A DNA stretch of 64,000 nucleotides. It comes from JACRLW01 sp050181465. GTDB taxonomy: Bacteria > Planctomycetota > UBA1135 > UBA2386. The stretch spans positions 65,412 to 129,411 of the forward strand of contig JBFXDD010000010.1 of assembly GCA_050181465.1 (NCBI GenBank), read 5' to 3'. Under the pieces are notes generated by a model. That model was not told the DNA's origin. It did no database searches and saw nothing but the letters and a program-made list of their open reading frames with translations. Below, one piece after another: positions 45,802 to 56,457 of the stretch. Position 1 is the first letter of the stretch. Every line of letters starts with the position of its first letter. Both the position numbers and the translations under genes were made by a program.

Positions 45802-46713
45802 TCAGCGGGATCGACGTGCGCGTGCCATGCGCATACCGAGGTAGGCGGACAGCGCGACATCGAGAGGCTGCCCGGTGTTGACTTCGACGTAGTCGGCTCG
45901 TTGCGCGAGGCAGCCGCGGCGAACCTTGTCCTGGAAGCCGCGAATCTCTTCGAGGTACGCATCGCGGAGGCTGCGGGGATCGGCGAGCAATTCCGGCATC
46001 TGCTCCATGCCCTCGAAGAGGGTCATCCGCTCGAAGGGGAACTCCAACTCGTCGCGGTCGAAGACGTGGAACACGATCACTTCGTGACCGCGCTGCCCGA
46101 GTGCTCGGATGCCTTTCTGCACCTCGTCGGCGTCGTCGAACAGGTCGGAGAACACGGCGACGACGCCGCGTTGACGCAGTGATCCGGCGAGTTCCTGCAG
46201 CACGGAGCCGATCTTCGACTTCTGCGTCGGTTTGGCCTGTTCGAGGACCTGCACAACATTCGCGAGTCCGTTGCGGGTGTTCGACGGCGGCACCTGTCGA
46301 ACCACACGCTCATCGAAAGTGGCGAGTCCCACGGCGTCGGCTTGCTGTTGGAGGAGCCAGGCCAACGCGGCAGCCGAGGTCGCCGCCCAGTCGAACTTGG
46401 TCATGCCGTCGTCATGGCCGTAGCTCATCGACTCACTCTGGTCGACGAACAACCATGCGCGGAGGTTGGTCTCCTCCTCGAACTCCTTGATGAACATCCG
46501 GTCCGACTTCGCCAGCAGCTTCCAGTCGAGGAAGCGCACGTCATCACCCGGGACGTATTCGCGATGTTGCGCGAACTCGACCGAAAAGCCCCGATAGGGC
46601 GACTTGTGTTGCCCGGAGATGAATCCCTCGACGACCATGCGCGCGCGCACTTCGAGTCGCTCGATCTTGCCGAGGACGTTCGGGTCGAGGTAGTTCCTGG
46701 TGTCGTTCGCCAT
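45802..46713 (-). CDS. DUF58 domain protein
   Basis: 303 residues. The DUF58 signature R-E-Y-V-P-G-D-D-V-R-F-L-D-W-K is near residue 51, followed by a vWA-like metal site D-Q-S-E-S-M. Proteins of this family almost always accompany a MoxR ATPase, and together they are thought to work as chaperone and metal-insertion or assembly factors. It is 81 bases downstream of the moxR-type gene and 20 bases before the BatA-like gene. No transmembrane segments, so it is cytoplasmic. Confidence 0.88.
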   Translation of the reverse strand: MANDTRNYLDPNVLGKIERLEVRARMVVEGFISGQHKSPYRGFSVEFAQHREYVPGDDVRFLDWKLLAKSDRMFIKEFEEETNLRAWLFVDQSESMSYGHDDGMTKFDWAATSAAALAWLLQQQADAVGLATFDERVVRQVPPSNTRNGLANVVQVLEQAKPTQKSKIGSVLQELAGSLRQRGVVAVFSDLFDDADEVQKGIRALGQRGHEVIVFHVFDRDELEFPFERMTLFEGMEQMPELLADPRSLRDAYLEEIRGFQDKVRRGCLAQRADYVEVNTGQPLDVALSAYLGMRMARARRSR

Positions 46714-46794
46714 CGGTTGGGCTCGATTCGGTGTGGCTCTGGCGCTGCCGGCGCGGACGCATTCGGGCTGACCTCGCGCGGTCGCCGCCCGGCT

Positions 46795-47862
<1,068 letters not shown>

Positions 47863-47943
47863 GATCGATCGGATAGTGGGCGTCGTTACGCGCGGGTCGG
47901 GATCCTTGCGGGTGGTGCGATGGCCGTCGAATGGGGGAAGCTC

Positions 47944-47980
47944 ACACCGGAAACGGTGTTCGACTGCGCCGGTGGCGCAG
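47944..47980. terminator. tandem perfect hairpins between the eno/FtsB-like and MoxR operons
   Basis: Two perfect hairpins four bases apart: ACACCG-GAAA-CGGTGT (47944-47959) and CTGCGCC-GGT-GGCGCAG (47964-47980). They lie 63 bases past the stop of the FtsB-like gene and 82 bases before the moxR-type start, all on the minus strand. No U-run follows on that strand, so a Rho-independent terminator is only a possibility; a 5' leader structure is an alternative. Confidence 0.45.
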
Positions 47981-48042
47981 ATCTTTCTTGGGTCGCGGGA
48001 GCCGCTCTCTCACACGGCCCGGCTGGAAACGGAAGGACGGCA

Positions 48043-48363
48043 TCACCGCTTGGTCGTCGGTTCGGGCGGTTCTGCCGGGAGGGCGGAGGCGTCGAGGCCT
48101 TGGCGATCCAGTTCGACCAGCACGGTCTCCGGATCCTTGGTCAGGCGCTCCCGGCGCCGACGAAGCTCGGTGGCTTCCTCGGCGGCGCGGTCCAGTGATT
48201 CCCGCATCTGCTCTTCGACTTCGCGGAGAGCCCGGTCCTCGGCGAGGGCCGGCGCCGTGCTGCGGAAGTAGATCGTGATGCCGACGGCGAGACTGAGGAG
48301 GGTCACGACCCAGGGAAATGGATCGGCTCGTTCAGCGCGCCGCCCGCGGGCCGGTTCAGCCAT
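48043..48363 (-). CDS. FtsB/DivIC-like septum protein
   Basis: 106 residues from ATG 48361-48363. One transmembrane helix (about 16-34) after a basic N terminus, then a coiled coil (about 38-80) with E-E-Q-M-R-E-S-L-D-R, ending in a short acidic and Pro-rich tail. Size, topology and position immediately after eno match FtsB, whose gene follows eno in many bacteria. FtsB-like proteins link FtsQ and FtsL in the divisome. The sequence identity of this family is low, so the call leans on context. Starts at 48408 would add a short extension. Confidence 0.6.
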   Translation of the reverse strand: MAEPARGRRAERADPFPWVVTLLSLAVGITIYFRSTAPALAEDRALREVEEQMRESLDRAAEEATELRRRRERLTKDPETVLVELDRQGLDASALPAEPPEPTTKR

Positions 48364-48453
48364 CGCCGCGGAGGATAGAGCGCGCCGCGCGGGCTGGCTA
48401 GCCCACACTCGGGTCGCGTCTTGGCGGCGCCGTCCCGCGCTTGTCCCAAGCGC

Positions 48454-49713
48454 TCAGCGGATGCCGTAGAGCGCGTGGGTGCCCAGTTGCTCCTCGATGC
48501 GGAGGAGCTGGTTGTACTTCGCGATGCGATCGGTCCGGCACGGTGCGCCGGTCTTGATCTGCCCGACTCCGGTCGCCACCGCGAGGTCCGCAATGGTGGT
48601 GTCTTCGGATTCGCCCGAGCGGTGCGACATCACGGCGGCCATGCCGTTGCGATGCGCCAGATCCACCGCGGCCAGGGTCTCCGACAGGGTTCCGATCTGG
48701 TTGACCTTGATCAGGATGGCGTTCGCAACCCCTTCGGCGATCCCGCGCCCGAGCCGCTCGGTGTTGGTCACGAACAGGTCGTCGCCGACCAGTTGGACGC
48801 GGTCGCCGAGGGCGGTCGTCAGGTGCTTCCAGCCGGCCCAGTCATCCTCGGCGCAGCCATCCTCGATGCTGAAGATCGGGTATTGGCGAGACCATTCGGC
48901 GTACAGCTCGACCAACCCTTCGGCAGTGAGGGACTTGTTCTCACCGGCAAGGTGATAGCGGCCATCCTTGAACAGTTCGGTGCTCGCGACATCGAGCGCG
49001 AGCTTGATGTCCTTGCCGGGCACGAGACCGACAGCCTCGACCGCCGCCAGAATCACTTCGATCGCCTCCTTGTTGCTCCGCAGGTCGGGCGCGAAGCCGC
49101 CTTCGTCGCCGACGGCGGTGGCGAGGGAGCGCTGCTTGAGGACCTTCTTCAGCGCCTGGAACACCTCTGCACCCATGCGCAGCCCCTCCGCGAAGGTGCC
49201 GGCGCCGAAGGGCATCACCATGAACTCCTGGAAGTCGACGTTGTTGTCGGCGTGGGCGCCGCCGTTCAGGATGTTCATCATCGGCACCGGCAGTCGGGAT
49301 GCCGACATACCGCCGACATACCGCCACAGCGGCAGGTCCAGGTGGTCCGCCATCGCACTGGCGGTCGCCAGGCTGGCGCCCAGAATCGCGTTGGCACCGA
49401 GCTTGGCCTTGTTCGGGGTGCCGTCGAGTTCGCACAGGAGCCGATCGATCATCGCCTGGTCGTCGGCAACCTCGCCGAGCAAGAGGTCGGCGATCCTCGA
49501 GTTCACGTTCTCGACCGCGGTCTGGACCCCCTTTCCGCCGTATCGCGGACCGCCGTCGCGCAACTCCACAGCCTCGTGGAGGCCGGTGGACGCTCCCGAG
49601 GGAACGATGACGCGACCGAAGGCCCCGGACTCGAGGCCGATCTCGACCTCGACGGTCGGGTTACCACGGGAATCGAGGACTTCGCGGCCGTGGACGTGGA
49701 GGATGGTGGACAT
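48454..49713 (-). CDS. eno: enolase
   Basis: 419 residues. Substrate and catalytic blocks are visible: S-G-A-S-T-G-L-H near residue 39, N-I-L-N-G-G-A-H-A, V-G-D-E-G-G-F-A-P, the metal ligand run S-I-E-D-G, and the C-terminal S-H-R-S-G-E-S-E-D-T catalytic loop. It interconverts 2-phosphoglycerate and phosphoenolpyruvate and is cytoplasmic. It is followed after ~90 bases by the FtsB-like gene. Confidence 0.97.
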   Translation of the reverse strand: MSTILHVHGREVLDSRGNPTVEVEIGLESGAFGRVIVPSGASTGLHEAVELRDGGPRYGGKGVQTAVENVNSRIADLLLGEVADDQAMIDRLLCELDGTPNKAKLGANAILGASLATASAMADHLDLPLWRYVGGMSASRLPVPMMNILNGGAHADNNVDFQEFMVMPFGAGTFAEGLRMGAEVFQALKKVLKQRSLATAVGDEGGFAPDLRSNKEAIEVILAAVEAVGLVPGKDIKLALDVASTELFKDGRYHLAGENKSLTAEGLVELYAEWSRQYPIFSIEDGCAEDDWAGWKHLTTALGDRVQLVGDDLFVTNTERLGRGIAEGVANAILIKVNQIGTLSETLAAVDLAHRNGMAAVMSHRSGESEDTTIADLAVATGVGQIKTGAPCRTDRIAKYNQLLRIEEQLGTHALYGIR

Positions 49714-49958
49714 CGATGGGTGTGGGAGGGTAGGCGGCGAGGACGGCGGTATCGGAGTGCGTTTTCGCCCGGGTCGAGAGCGATTGTGCCAGCGCTGCCG
49801 CCCGGAATCGCGGGGTGTCAGCCGAAACTGTTTCGAACTCGTGACCTAAGGGAATGAGCACAGGCCAGCCACAGGCCTGGGGCGCTCAATTCAGCACGGG
49901 CACGGGAATTGCCAACAGCAGTGCGCCTTCGGCGGGGCTCACCGCCGCGGAGTCACGA

Positions 49959-51203
49959 ATGAACGCCTGCCTACGAACGATCGGCGCCCTGCTGCTGTCC
50001 GGCATCTGTGCTTCGGATCTGACCGCGCAACGCGCCGACTCACGGAAGGCGGGGCCACGAGGGGCGGGTGGGACTCAACTCCAGGATCCTTACACCGAGG
50101 GACAGCCGGCCGCGCTCGAGCGGCTCCGCTATGTCCGATTCGGGCCCTTCGCACTCGGGACTTACCACGGGACCAAGGAAGTGGACGCCCTGGTCGGCGG
50201 CGGCGGGATGACCTGGATCGAGACCGAGCACTTCAAGATCGGAGCACAGTTGCCGCCGCTGGAGCTCCGGGGCATGAACCGGGCGACGCGAGAGAAGCTC
50301 AAGAAGGAGGTCGACGCATTGCGGCCCAGGCTCGCCGGGGTGCCGGCGGAACTGACGGAACTGGATCCTTGGCTGCGTTCGCATGTTCTCGCAGCGCGCT
50401 GCGAGGAGATCTATCGCGACTTCCAGGAGTTGATCGGGTTCACGGATCGAGATTTTCCCATGCGTCCCCGTGGGGTACGGGTCGACGATTCCTTCATGGG
50501 CCTCGGTCCGTACCTGGGCCAGAGTCAGAAATACACGGTCCTGATCTTCGAGCGAGCCTCGGATCAACGACGCTATGCGAGCGAATATCTGGGCATCGAT
50601 GTCGAGTGGCCGCAGCGCTATAGCCTGGGCCACGACCAATCGATCCTGTTCGCGACGGCCCTCGATTACGAGGGCAACCTGTTCGACGACACAGCACTCC
50701 ACGTTCACCTCACCTATAACCTCGTCTACAACTTCTGTGACGGCTTCCGGAGTTTCCTCTTCGAGACTCCGGTATGGTTCAAGTGTGGTCTCGCGCAGAG
50801 CTTGGCGCGGCGAATCGACGACCGCTTCCCGCAATATGATCGGCCACCGACCCGGCGAGCCGACGCGCGACCCGACGGCAAATGGGCGCCGCGCGCGCTA
50901 GGTCTGGTCAAGAACGACTCTGCGAAGCCGTTCGCCGAAATGCAGGCGCTTCGGGACTTCGGGGACTTCAAGTTCCACGATTACGTGCTGGCCTGGTCGC
51001 GTGCCGAGTTCCTGCTTCAGCGAAGCAAAGTGGGAGTCGCTCGTTACCTGTTCCGCCTCAAAGCGCCGGTGAGTGTCCAAATCGGCACGAACGACTGGGC
51101 GGCGATCGTCGCGCAGGAGGCTCGCGCCCTCGAAGAAGGGTTCGGCTTCGAGACGCCCGAGGAATTCGACGCGGCCTGGGCGGCGTGGGTCAAAGGCAAC
51201 TGA
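49959..51203 (+). CDS. exported pseudo-peptidase-like protein (MA-clan-like fold), paralogue 1
   Basis: 414 residues from ATG 49959. Signal peptide ends L-T-A before Q25. The body has a block W-I-E-T-E-H-F-K-I-G-A, a helical L-D-P-W-L-R-S-H region, a strand Y-T-V-L-I-F-E-R-A-S-D-Q-R-R and, in the place where gluzincin peptidases of the MA-like/DUF1570 type have HExxH, the sequence H-V-H-L-T-Y-N, followed by P-V-W-F-K-C-G-L-A-Q-S-L. So the fold looks like a zinc peptidase with the catalytic glutamate and second histidine lost. It shares this plan with the genes at 55219 and 56454. The fold call is inferred from pattern. Unlike its paralogues it is separated from them by two other genes. Confidence 0.6.
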   Translation: MNACLRTIGALLLSGICASDLTAQRADSRKAGPRGAGGTQLQDPYTEGQPAALERLRYVRFGPFALGTYHGTKEVDALVGGGGMTWIETEHFKIGAQLPPLELRGMNRATREKLKKEVDALRPRLAGVPAELTELDPWLRSHVLAARCEEIYRDFQELIGFTDRDFPMRPRGVRVDDSFMGLGPYLGQSQKYTVLIFERASDQRRYASEYLGIDVEWPQRYSLGHDQSILFATALDYEGNLFDDTALHVHLTYNLVYNFCDGFRSFLFETPVWFKCGLAQSLARRIDDRFPQYDRPPTRRADARPDGKWAPRALGLVKNDSAKPFAEMQALRDFGDFKFHDYVLAWSRAEFLLQRSKVGVARYLFRLKAPVSVQIGTNDWAAIVAQEARALEEGFGFETPEEFDAAWAAWVKGN

Positions 51204-51393
51204 TGCACCGTTCATCAGAGCCGCTGCGACCAACCCGAGTGCGAAGCCGCCGCGCCGGCCGCCCGCAAGTTCACGATTACACGGATTGCACGAACTGCGA
51301 TCCAACGAAACCCCCCGGGCCGCGACGTGCACGTCAGCGTGTCGCGACCCGAACGTCCCACGCAACCCTCAAGACCTGATCTGGAGACGATCC

Positions 51394-52428
51394 ATGAAGA
51401 TGACGATGACGACCTTGGCCACCCTTGCCGCGTTGGCAGTGGGTAGCAGCCTGACCGCCCAGGCCGGCTATTACGGCGGTGGTGGTGGCGGCGGCCGTGG
51501 CCCGGGCGGGTTCCTGGGCGACCTCGGCGCCGGCAGCCCGAATGCCCCTCCGCCGCGTCCGCCGCTGCCGGAGTACCGACCCGGCGACTCGGTGCGCACG
51601 AATCTCGACACCCCGTCCTCGCCGCGGGGCAACGTGCCCGGCCCGACCACCGGCGGAACCCCGTCCGTTCCGACCCTGCCCGCGGCCGGCGGGATCGCCC
51701 GCGCTCCGCAGGGGCAGAGCGGCTTGCCGACGCAAGGCGGCATCCCGATGGACTTCCGTCGCGATGACGAGACGCTTCGGCACTTCGCCATCGACTGGAA
51801 CTTCCCCCGCACCCCGAAGGCTGCCCAGCCCCTGGCTTGGGAGCGGGCGGTGGCGGCCCTCGCCGGCGACGATCCGCGCCCCCTGCTGGTGCGCCGACGC
51901 GGGCATGCCGAGGAGAGCGGCCGGGAGGCTCGCATCGAGGCCTTCCTGGATGGTGAAGAGATGCGGGTGCTCTCGCGATTCTTCCGCTGCGTCGATCTCC
52001 CTGACGCCACGCGCCACCCGCAACACGTGCTGTCGGGTCTCTACGTTCCGGAGCAACCGCCGCTGCTCTTCGTGACGACCGCCGACGGCGTGGATCCGAT
52101 TGGCTTCTCCGGCCAGGAGCCCGCCAACCTGATCAGCGACGTGGTCGTGGACACCATCGCACGCGCCTACTCGGGCAACGTCGACTCCACGGTCAAGGGC
52201 ATCCGCCGCCTGATCGAGGACTACGACCGTCTGCTGCCGCGTGAGCGTGAGCTGCTGGCTGCCGTCGACGATGCGGTCGCCGAGCACGGTGACAAGGCCA
52301 AGGCGACCGCGCGTCAGCGCGAACGTCTGGCCAAGGTCCAGGCCGAGCTCGCCGCAGTGCGCAAGCGCGAAGCGGCGCTCACCGAGTCCTTGGAGCTTCG
52401 TTCCAAGGCAGCCAGCGGCGTGCGCTGA
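51394..52428 (+). CDS. exported Gly/Pro-rich protein with thioredoxin-like and coiled-coil parts
   Basis: 344 residues; GGAG 7 bases before ATG 51394. Signal peptide ends L-T-A before Q23. Gly and Pro-rich segment ~24-115 (long Gly run, then P-P-R-P-P-L-P), then ~120-270 an alpha/beta region with short strands (P-L-L-V-R-R-R, P-P-L-L-F-V-T-T-A) reminiscent of a thioredoxin-like fold without C-x-x-C, and a C-terminal coiled coil (~275-344). I do not recognise the family. It lies between the first pseudo-peptidase paralogue and the di-haem peroxidase. Confidence 0.55.
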   Translation: MKMTMTTLATLAALAVGSSLTAQAGYYGGGGGGGRGPGGFLGDLGAGSPNAPPPRPPLPEYRPGDSVRTNLDTPSSPRGNVPGPTTGGTPSVPTLPAAGGIARAPQGQSGLPTQGGIPMDFRRDDETLRHFAIDWNFPRTPKAAQPLAWERAVAALAGDDPRPLLVRRRGHAEESGREARIEAFLDGEEMRVLSRFFRCVDLPDATRHPQHVLSGLYVPEQPPLLFVTTADGVDPIGFSGQEPANLISDVVVDTIARAYSGNVDSTVKGIRRLIEDYDRLLPRERELLAAVDDAVAEHGDKAKATARQRERLAKVQAELAAVRKREAALTESLELRSKAASGVR

Positions 52429-52529
52429 GTCGCGCGTCGAGGCCGCGCGCGCGCCGCGCGCGTGGCCGATCCCGTGATGCCGGGGTGGGCCCCGCACTTC
52501 GGCATCGAACTCGTTCCAAAGGCCTCTCG

Positions 52530-54149
52530 ATGTCCTTCCGTCTCACGTCCCGGTGCACTCTGTTCCTCGTAATCGGCTGCTTTGGGGTGAAGGCCCAGGG
52601 TTTGCCGCCTCCGGTCTATCCGCCGGGCAACGATCGATCGGTCGCGAAGCTGCACCTGGGCAAGGCGCTGTTCTGGGATGAACAGATGTCGTCGACCAAC
52701 ACGGTCGCGTGCGGCACATGCCATATCCCATCCGCAGGATTCTCGGATCCTCGCGTGAACCAGCTGCCCGACTCGGTTCATCCCGGCTTCGACGGGATCC
52801 TCGGCAATGCCGATGACGTGATCGGCTCCTTCGGGGTGCCGAGCAACCTGGGCAACGGCACCTACGCCAATGAGCCCTTCTTCGGGCTTCGTCGTCAGGT
52901 CACGCCGCGTCGAACGCAGCCTTCGCTGATGTCGCAGTACGGCATCATGCTGTTCTGGGATGGCCGTGCCGACACGGTTCTTCGCGATCCGGCGACGCAA
53001 CAGGTGATCCTCGCGCAGGGTGCGAGCCTGGAGAACCAGGCTCTGGGCCCCTTCCTCAATGAGGTCGAGATGGGGCACGTCGGCAGGACCTGGACCGACG
53101 TCGTCGCCAAGATTCACATCGCGACCCCGTTGGCTCTGGCCAGCAATGTGCCCAACGACCTGGCGAATTGGATCAGCGGTCGCAGCTATCGCGACCTGTT
53201 CCAACTGGCCTTCGGCACCACGGACATCACTCCCGCTCGGATTGCGATGGCGATCGCGACCTACGAACGCGAACTGCGACCCAATCAGAGCCCCTTCGAT
53301 CTCGGCACCATGAACGCCGCAGCGACGCGAGGTGCCTTGCTCTTCAACTCGGCGACCACCCGCTGCACTCCGTGCCACGTCGCACCGTTCTTCACCGACA
53401 ACCTGTTCGCGAACACCGGTGTGCGGCCGATCGCCGAAGATCGCGGCCGCGCGATCGTGACTGGGCTCCCGGCCGACGAGGGCGCGTTCCGAATCCCGAG
53501 CCTGCGAAACGTGGAGCTGCGTGCGCCGTACTTCCACAACGGCCGCTTCAACACGCTTCGCGAGGTCATCGATTTCTACGACCGTGGCGGGGACTTCACC
53601 GCACCGAACCTCGCGATCACGCCGATGAACCTGAACTCGCAGCAGAAGAACGATCTGCACGAGTTCATGCTCGCTTTGACCGATCCGCGAGTCGCCCAAG
53701 AGCTGCCGCCCTTCGATCGACCGCGGCTGTCGTCCGAGGACTCGCGCATGTCGAGTGTGTTCGGCACCGCATCGCCGGCTTCGTCGGGAGTGGCGCCGCG
53801 CGCGATCGCGGAAGAGCCGGCGCGGATCGCACTCGGCACCTTCACGATCGGAGTCGATCGCGCGCACGGTGGAATCCCGGTGTTCCTGCTGCTCGGGCTC
53901 ACACCGGATCCGGTCGGCATCCAGTTCCAGAACTTGCGGATCCACCTGAATCCGCTCGGAATGGTGGCGGGATTCATGGCCGGCTTCACGACCGGACAGG
54001 GGGTCAGTGACGGCGCGTTCACGATGCAACTCGGGGTACCGAACAACCCGTCGCTGATCGGCTTCGCCATGCACGGGCAATGGCTCGTCGCGGACCCGGT
54101 GACGAACGGCTGGAGCATGACCGAGGGCTTCACCGTCACGATGTATTGA
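52530..54149 (+). CDS. exported di-haem cytochrome c peroxidase-like protein
   Basis: 539 residues. Signal peptide ends V-K-A before Q23. Two haem sites C61-G-T-C64-H65 and C279-T-P-C282-H283 fit the MauG / CcpA group, with W-D-G-R-A-D-T near 143 and F-L-N-E-V-E-M-G in the first half. A C-terminal extension of ~110 residues (430-539), with the ending W-S-M-T-E-G-F-T-V, is extra and resembles beta-rich modules of planctomycete exported proteins. Members reduce hydrogen peroxide or oxidise protein partners in the periplasm. It converges on tatD with a 14-base overlap of coding ends. Confidence 0.87.
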   Translation: MSFRLTSRCTLFLVIGCFGVKAQGLPPPVYPPGNDRSVAKLHLGKALFWDEQMSSTNTVACGTCHIPSAGFSDPRVNQLPDSVHPGFDGILGNADDVIGSFGVPSNLGNGTYANEPFFGLRRQVTPRRTQPSLMSQYGIMLFWDGRADTVLRDPATQQVILAQGASLENQALGPFLNEVEMGHVGRTWTDVVAKIHIATPLALASNVPNDLANWISGRSYRDLFQLAFGTTDITPARIAMAIATYERELRPNQSPFDLGTMNAAATRGALLFNSATTRCTPCHVAPFFTDNLFANTGVRPIAEDRGRAIVTGLPADEGAFRIPSLRNVELRAPYFHNGRFNTLREVIDFYDRGGDFTAPNLAITPMNLNSQQKNDLHEFMLALTDPRVAQELPPFDRPRLSSEDSRMSSVFGTASPASSGVAPRAIAEEPARIALGTFTIGVDRAHGGIPVFLLLGLTPDPVGIQFQNLRIHLNPLGMVAGFMAGFTTGQGVSDGAFTMQLGVPNNPSLIGFAMHGQWLVADPVTNGWSMTEGFTVTMY

Positions 54150-54960
54150 GCGGCTCGTCGCGGGCCGAACCCGGGGGCTCCGGCAAGCGGAACAGTCTGC
54201 GCGCGTTTCGCGCGGTCGACGTTTCCACTTCGATCGGGTCTTCACGGCGAAGTTCCGCGAGCCGGTCGCGCACCGCGTGCAGCCAACACGGCTCGTTGCG
54301 GCGGGTCTTCGGGCGCGGACGCAGGGTGCGCGGCAACAGGTACGGCGAGTCGGTCTCGATGAGCAGACGATCCCTTGGGATGCGATCGACGATCGCCGCG
54401 AGGGGCTCTCCTCGGCGTTCGTCGCAAACCCAGCCGGTGATGCCGATGTAGAAGTCCAGATCGAGGAGGGCATCGAGGAGTTCGGCACTGCCGGTGAAAC
54501 AGTGCACGACGCCGCCGACCAAGTTCCCGCGCCAGTGCTTGACGATCGCCAAGAAGTCGCCTGCTGCGTCTCGCTCGTGCAGGAACACGGGCTTCCCGAC
54601 TTGCACCGCGAGTTGGAGCTGAGCCTCGAACGCGCGAGCCTGGTGGGGTCGCGGCGAGAGATCACGAAAGTAGTCCAGGCCCATCTCGCCGACAGCGACC
54701 ACATTCTGGTCGCGAGCGAAGGCTGCCAGTTCGGTGGCAGCCGCGTCATCGAGAGCCGAAGCGTGATGCGGATGCATGCCCGCGGTCGCGAACAGGACTC
54801 CGGCGTGGGAGCGGGCGAGCCGGATCGCGCCGGCGGTGCTGACCACGGACGATCCCGTCACGATCATCTGCGCGACTCCGGCGCGACGCGCTCGGGCGAT
54901 CACCGCCACGCGATCCCCGTCGAACGAGGCGTCGGCCAGATTCGCGCCGATATCGATCAT
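54136..54960 (-). CDS. tatD: TatD-family metal-dependent hydrolase
   Basis: 274 residues from ATG 54960, beginning M-I-D-I-G-A-N-L as in homologues. Metal and catalytic residues are visible in A-G-M-H-P-H-H, G-E-M-G-L-D-Y, P-V-F-L-H-E-R, V-H-C-F-T-G and E-T-D-S-P-Y-L. TatD proteins are 3'-5' exonucleases or deoxyribonucleases of the amidohydrolase fold. The first metal site is Gly-Ala-Asn in place of H-x-H (as in many TatD proteins annotated with I-D-x-G-A-N-L). An upstream ATG at 55068 in the same frame would add a Pro and Ser-rich 36 residues and is less likely. Confidence 0.88.
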   Translation of the reverse strand: MIDIGANLADASFDGDRVAVIARARRAGVAQMIVTGSSVVSTAGAIRLARSHAGVLFATAGMHPHHASALDDAAATELAAFARDQNVVAVGEMGLDYFRDLSPRPHQARAFEAQLQLAVQVGKPVFLHERDAAGDFLAIVKHWRGNLVGGVVHCFTGSAELLDALLDLDFYIGITGWVCDERRGEPLAAIVDRIPRDRLLIETDSPYLLPRTLRPRPKTRRNEPCWLHAVRDRLAELRREDPIEVETSTARNARRLFRLPEPPGSARDEPLNTS

Positions 54961-55218
54961 CCCGAGGGCCGGTTCCGAGTCGTCTTCGGGCACGGCCGCG
55001 GACTTCGGCGGCGTCGAGTCGTCGGCGGGGGAGCCGTCGCGTCGCGGGTTCGTGGGTTGCGGCGTCATCGTCGCGGTCGATCGGTTCCTTGGCTGCGATG
55101 GGCCCGACTCGAGCTTTGCCGCAACCGTGGCGCGCACCGGAGATACTGGGGAGGCGGCCGACGCCGCGCAATGCGACTTCGGTGCCTGAGCGCTCGAAAC
55201 TCGAAACCGGATCATGCG

Positions 55219-56457
55219 ATGAAGCCCCATTTAGGCACGATCGACTTCGCTTGGTTTCTGTTGTCGGTGTTCGCCGTGGGTGAGCTCGGCGCGCAGCCAC
55301 CGCGACGAAGCGACGCGCCCCGACTCGCACCTGGCCCGGAGACTCTCGCTCGCCTCGACTTCCGACCGGGATCGGCCTTCGCGCTGGGCGAACTCGGCGA
55401 CTCGAGCGCGATCGACGGGTTGCTCGCTCGGCCGCTGACCTGGTTGGAGACACCCCACTTCCGGATCGGCACCGATCTGGCGACTCTCTCGCCGCACGAA
55501 CTGAGCAAGCCGCGGTGGCACGAGATCGAGGCCGAGGCGAAGTCGATGGGGGGAGCGGCCCTGCTCGCGCAATGGCGACGATGGGGACTGGACGGACGCT
55601 GGCGTCAGCTCCTCTTGGCACTCCATCTCGAACGGCAATGGAATGAGCTGGAGTGCCTCCTGCCACCGATCGACGAGAGTTCGCCGCCCACGGGACCCGC
55701 GGTCGATCTCGAAGGTCGCGGCCGCGGCTGCGGTCCGATGCTCGGGCGCGATGCAAAGTTCGTCGTGCTGGTCTTCGCCCAGTCGATCGATCTTCGCCGG
55801 TTCTGCGTCGACTTCCTGGGGGACGACTCGCGTGGGTCGCGGCGGGCGGACCTGGGCGGCAACGACGCGCTCCTCTACTGCACGGCGGAGGAGATCGCAT
55901 CGGGCGGTGACCGCGATCGCGATCTCTTGGCGCACGTGACCTTCGGCGTCATCGCGAACCTGGTCGACGGTTATCGCGGAGCCCACCAGCCGGCTCCGGC
56001 GTGGCTGCGTTTCGGTCTGGCACAGTCCTTCGCGCTCGCGATCGATCCTACCGCGTCCAATGCCGAGACGAACGGGGATGCGAACGGGGACGCGAACGAG
56101 CGGAGTCGCAGGTCGATGAACTGGTGGGAACTCCTTCGGCGAACTCGCAGCGATGCGGCGTTCGGGCCGGGCGCCCGCTTCGAAGCCGATATCGCTCGAC
56201 GTGATCTCTCGGGCGCGAGCCGAGAAGACTTGGTCCGTGTCTGGTCTTACGTCGAGTTCCTTCGCCGGCGCGATGGTGAGGCACTCGGTCGCTTCCTGTT
56301 CGAACAAAAGGATCGAATCCCCTCGGACTTCTCGAAGTCGACGGCCGAGATCCTCGTCGAGCGGCAGCGCAAGAACCTCTCGCGCATCCTGGGATTCGCC
56401 GATCCGGCTGCGTTCGAGACCGCGTGGGAATCCTGGCGAGTCCGGAGGAAACCATGA
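55219..56457 (+). CDS. exported pseudo-peptidase-like protein, paralogue 2
   Basis: 412 residues from ATG 55219. Signal peptide ends L-G-A before Q25. It shares W-L-E-T-P-H-F-R-I-G, the strand F-V-V-L-V-F-A-Q-S-I-D-L-R-R and the C-terminal P-A-W-L-R-F-G-L-A-Q-S-F block with the other two paralogues, but the rest is more diverged. The HExxH position reads L-A-H-V-T-F-G-V-I, with one His and no following E-x-x-H. A repeat N-G-D-A-N occurs twice near residue 285. It overlaps the next gene by four bases (ATGA), so the two are coupled. The function is unknown. Confidence 0.6.
   Translation: MKPHLGTIDFAWFLLSVFAVGELGAQPPRRSDAPRLAPGPETLARLDFRPGSAFALGELGDSSAIDGLLARPLTWLETPHFRIGTDLATLSPHELSKPRWHEIEAEAKSMGGAALLAQWRRWGLDGRWRQLLLALHLERQWNELECLLPPIDESSPPTGPAVDLEGRGRGCGPMLGRDAKFVVLVFAQSIDLRRFCVDFLGDDSRGSRRADLGGNDALLYCTAEEIASGGDRDRDLLAHVTFGVIANLVDGYRGAHQPAPAWLRFGLAQSFALAIDPTASNAETNGDANGDANERSRRSMNWWELLRRTRSDAAFGPGARFEADIARRDLSGASREDLVRVWSYVEFLRRRDGEALGRFLFEQKDRIPSDFSKSTAEILVERQRKNLSRILGFADPAAFETAWESWRVRRKP

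Noticed and set aside
51269..51300. Possible seventh repeat copy or remnant (GTTCACGATTA)
   Set aside because: Only 11 bases match one terminal repeat and no partner end or inner arm is present.
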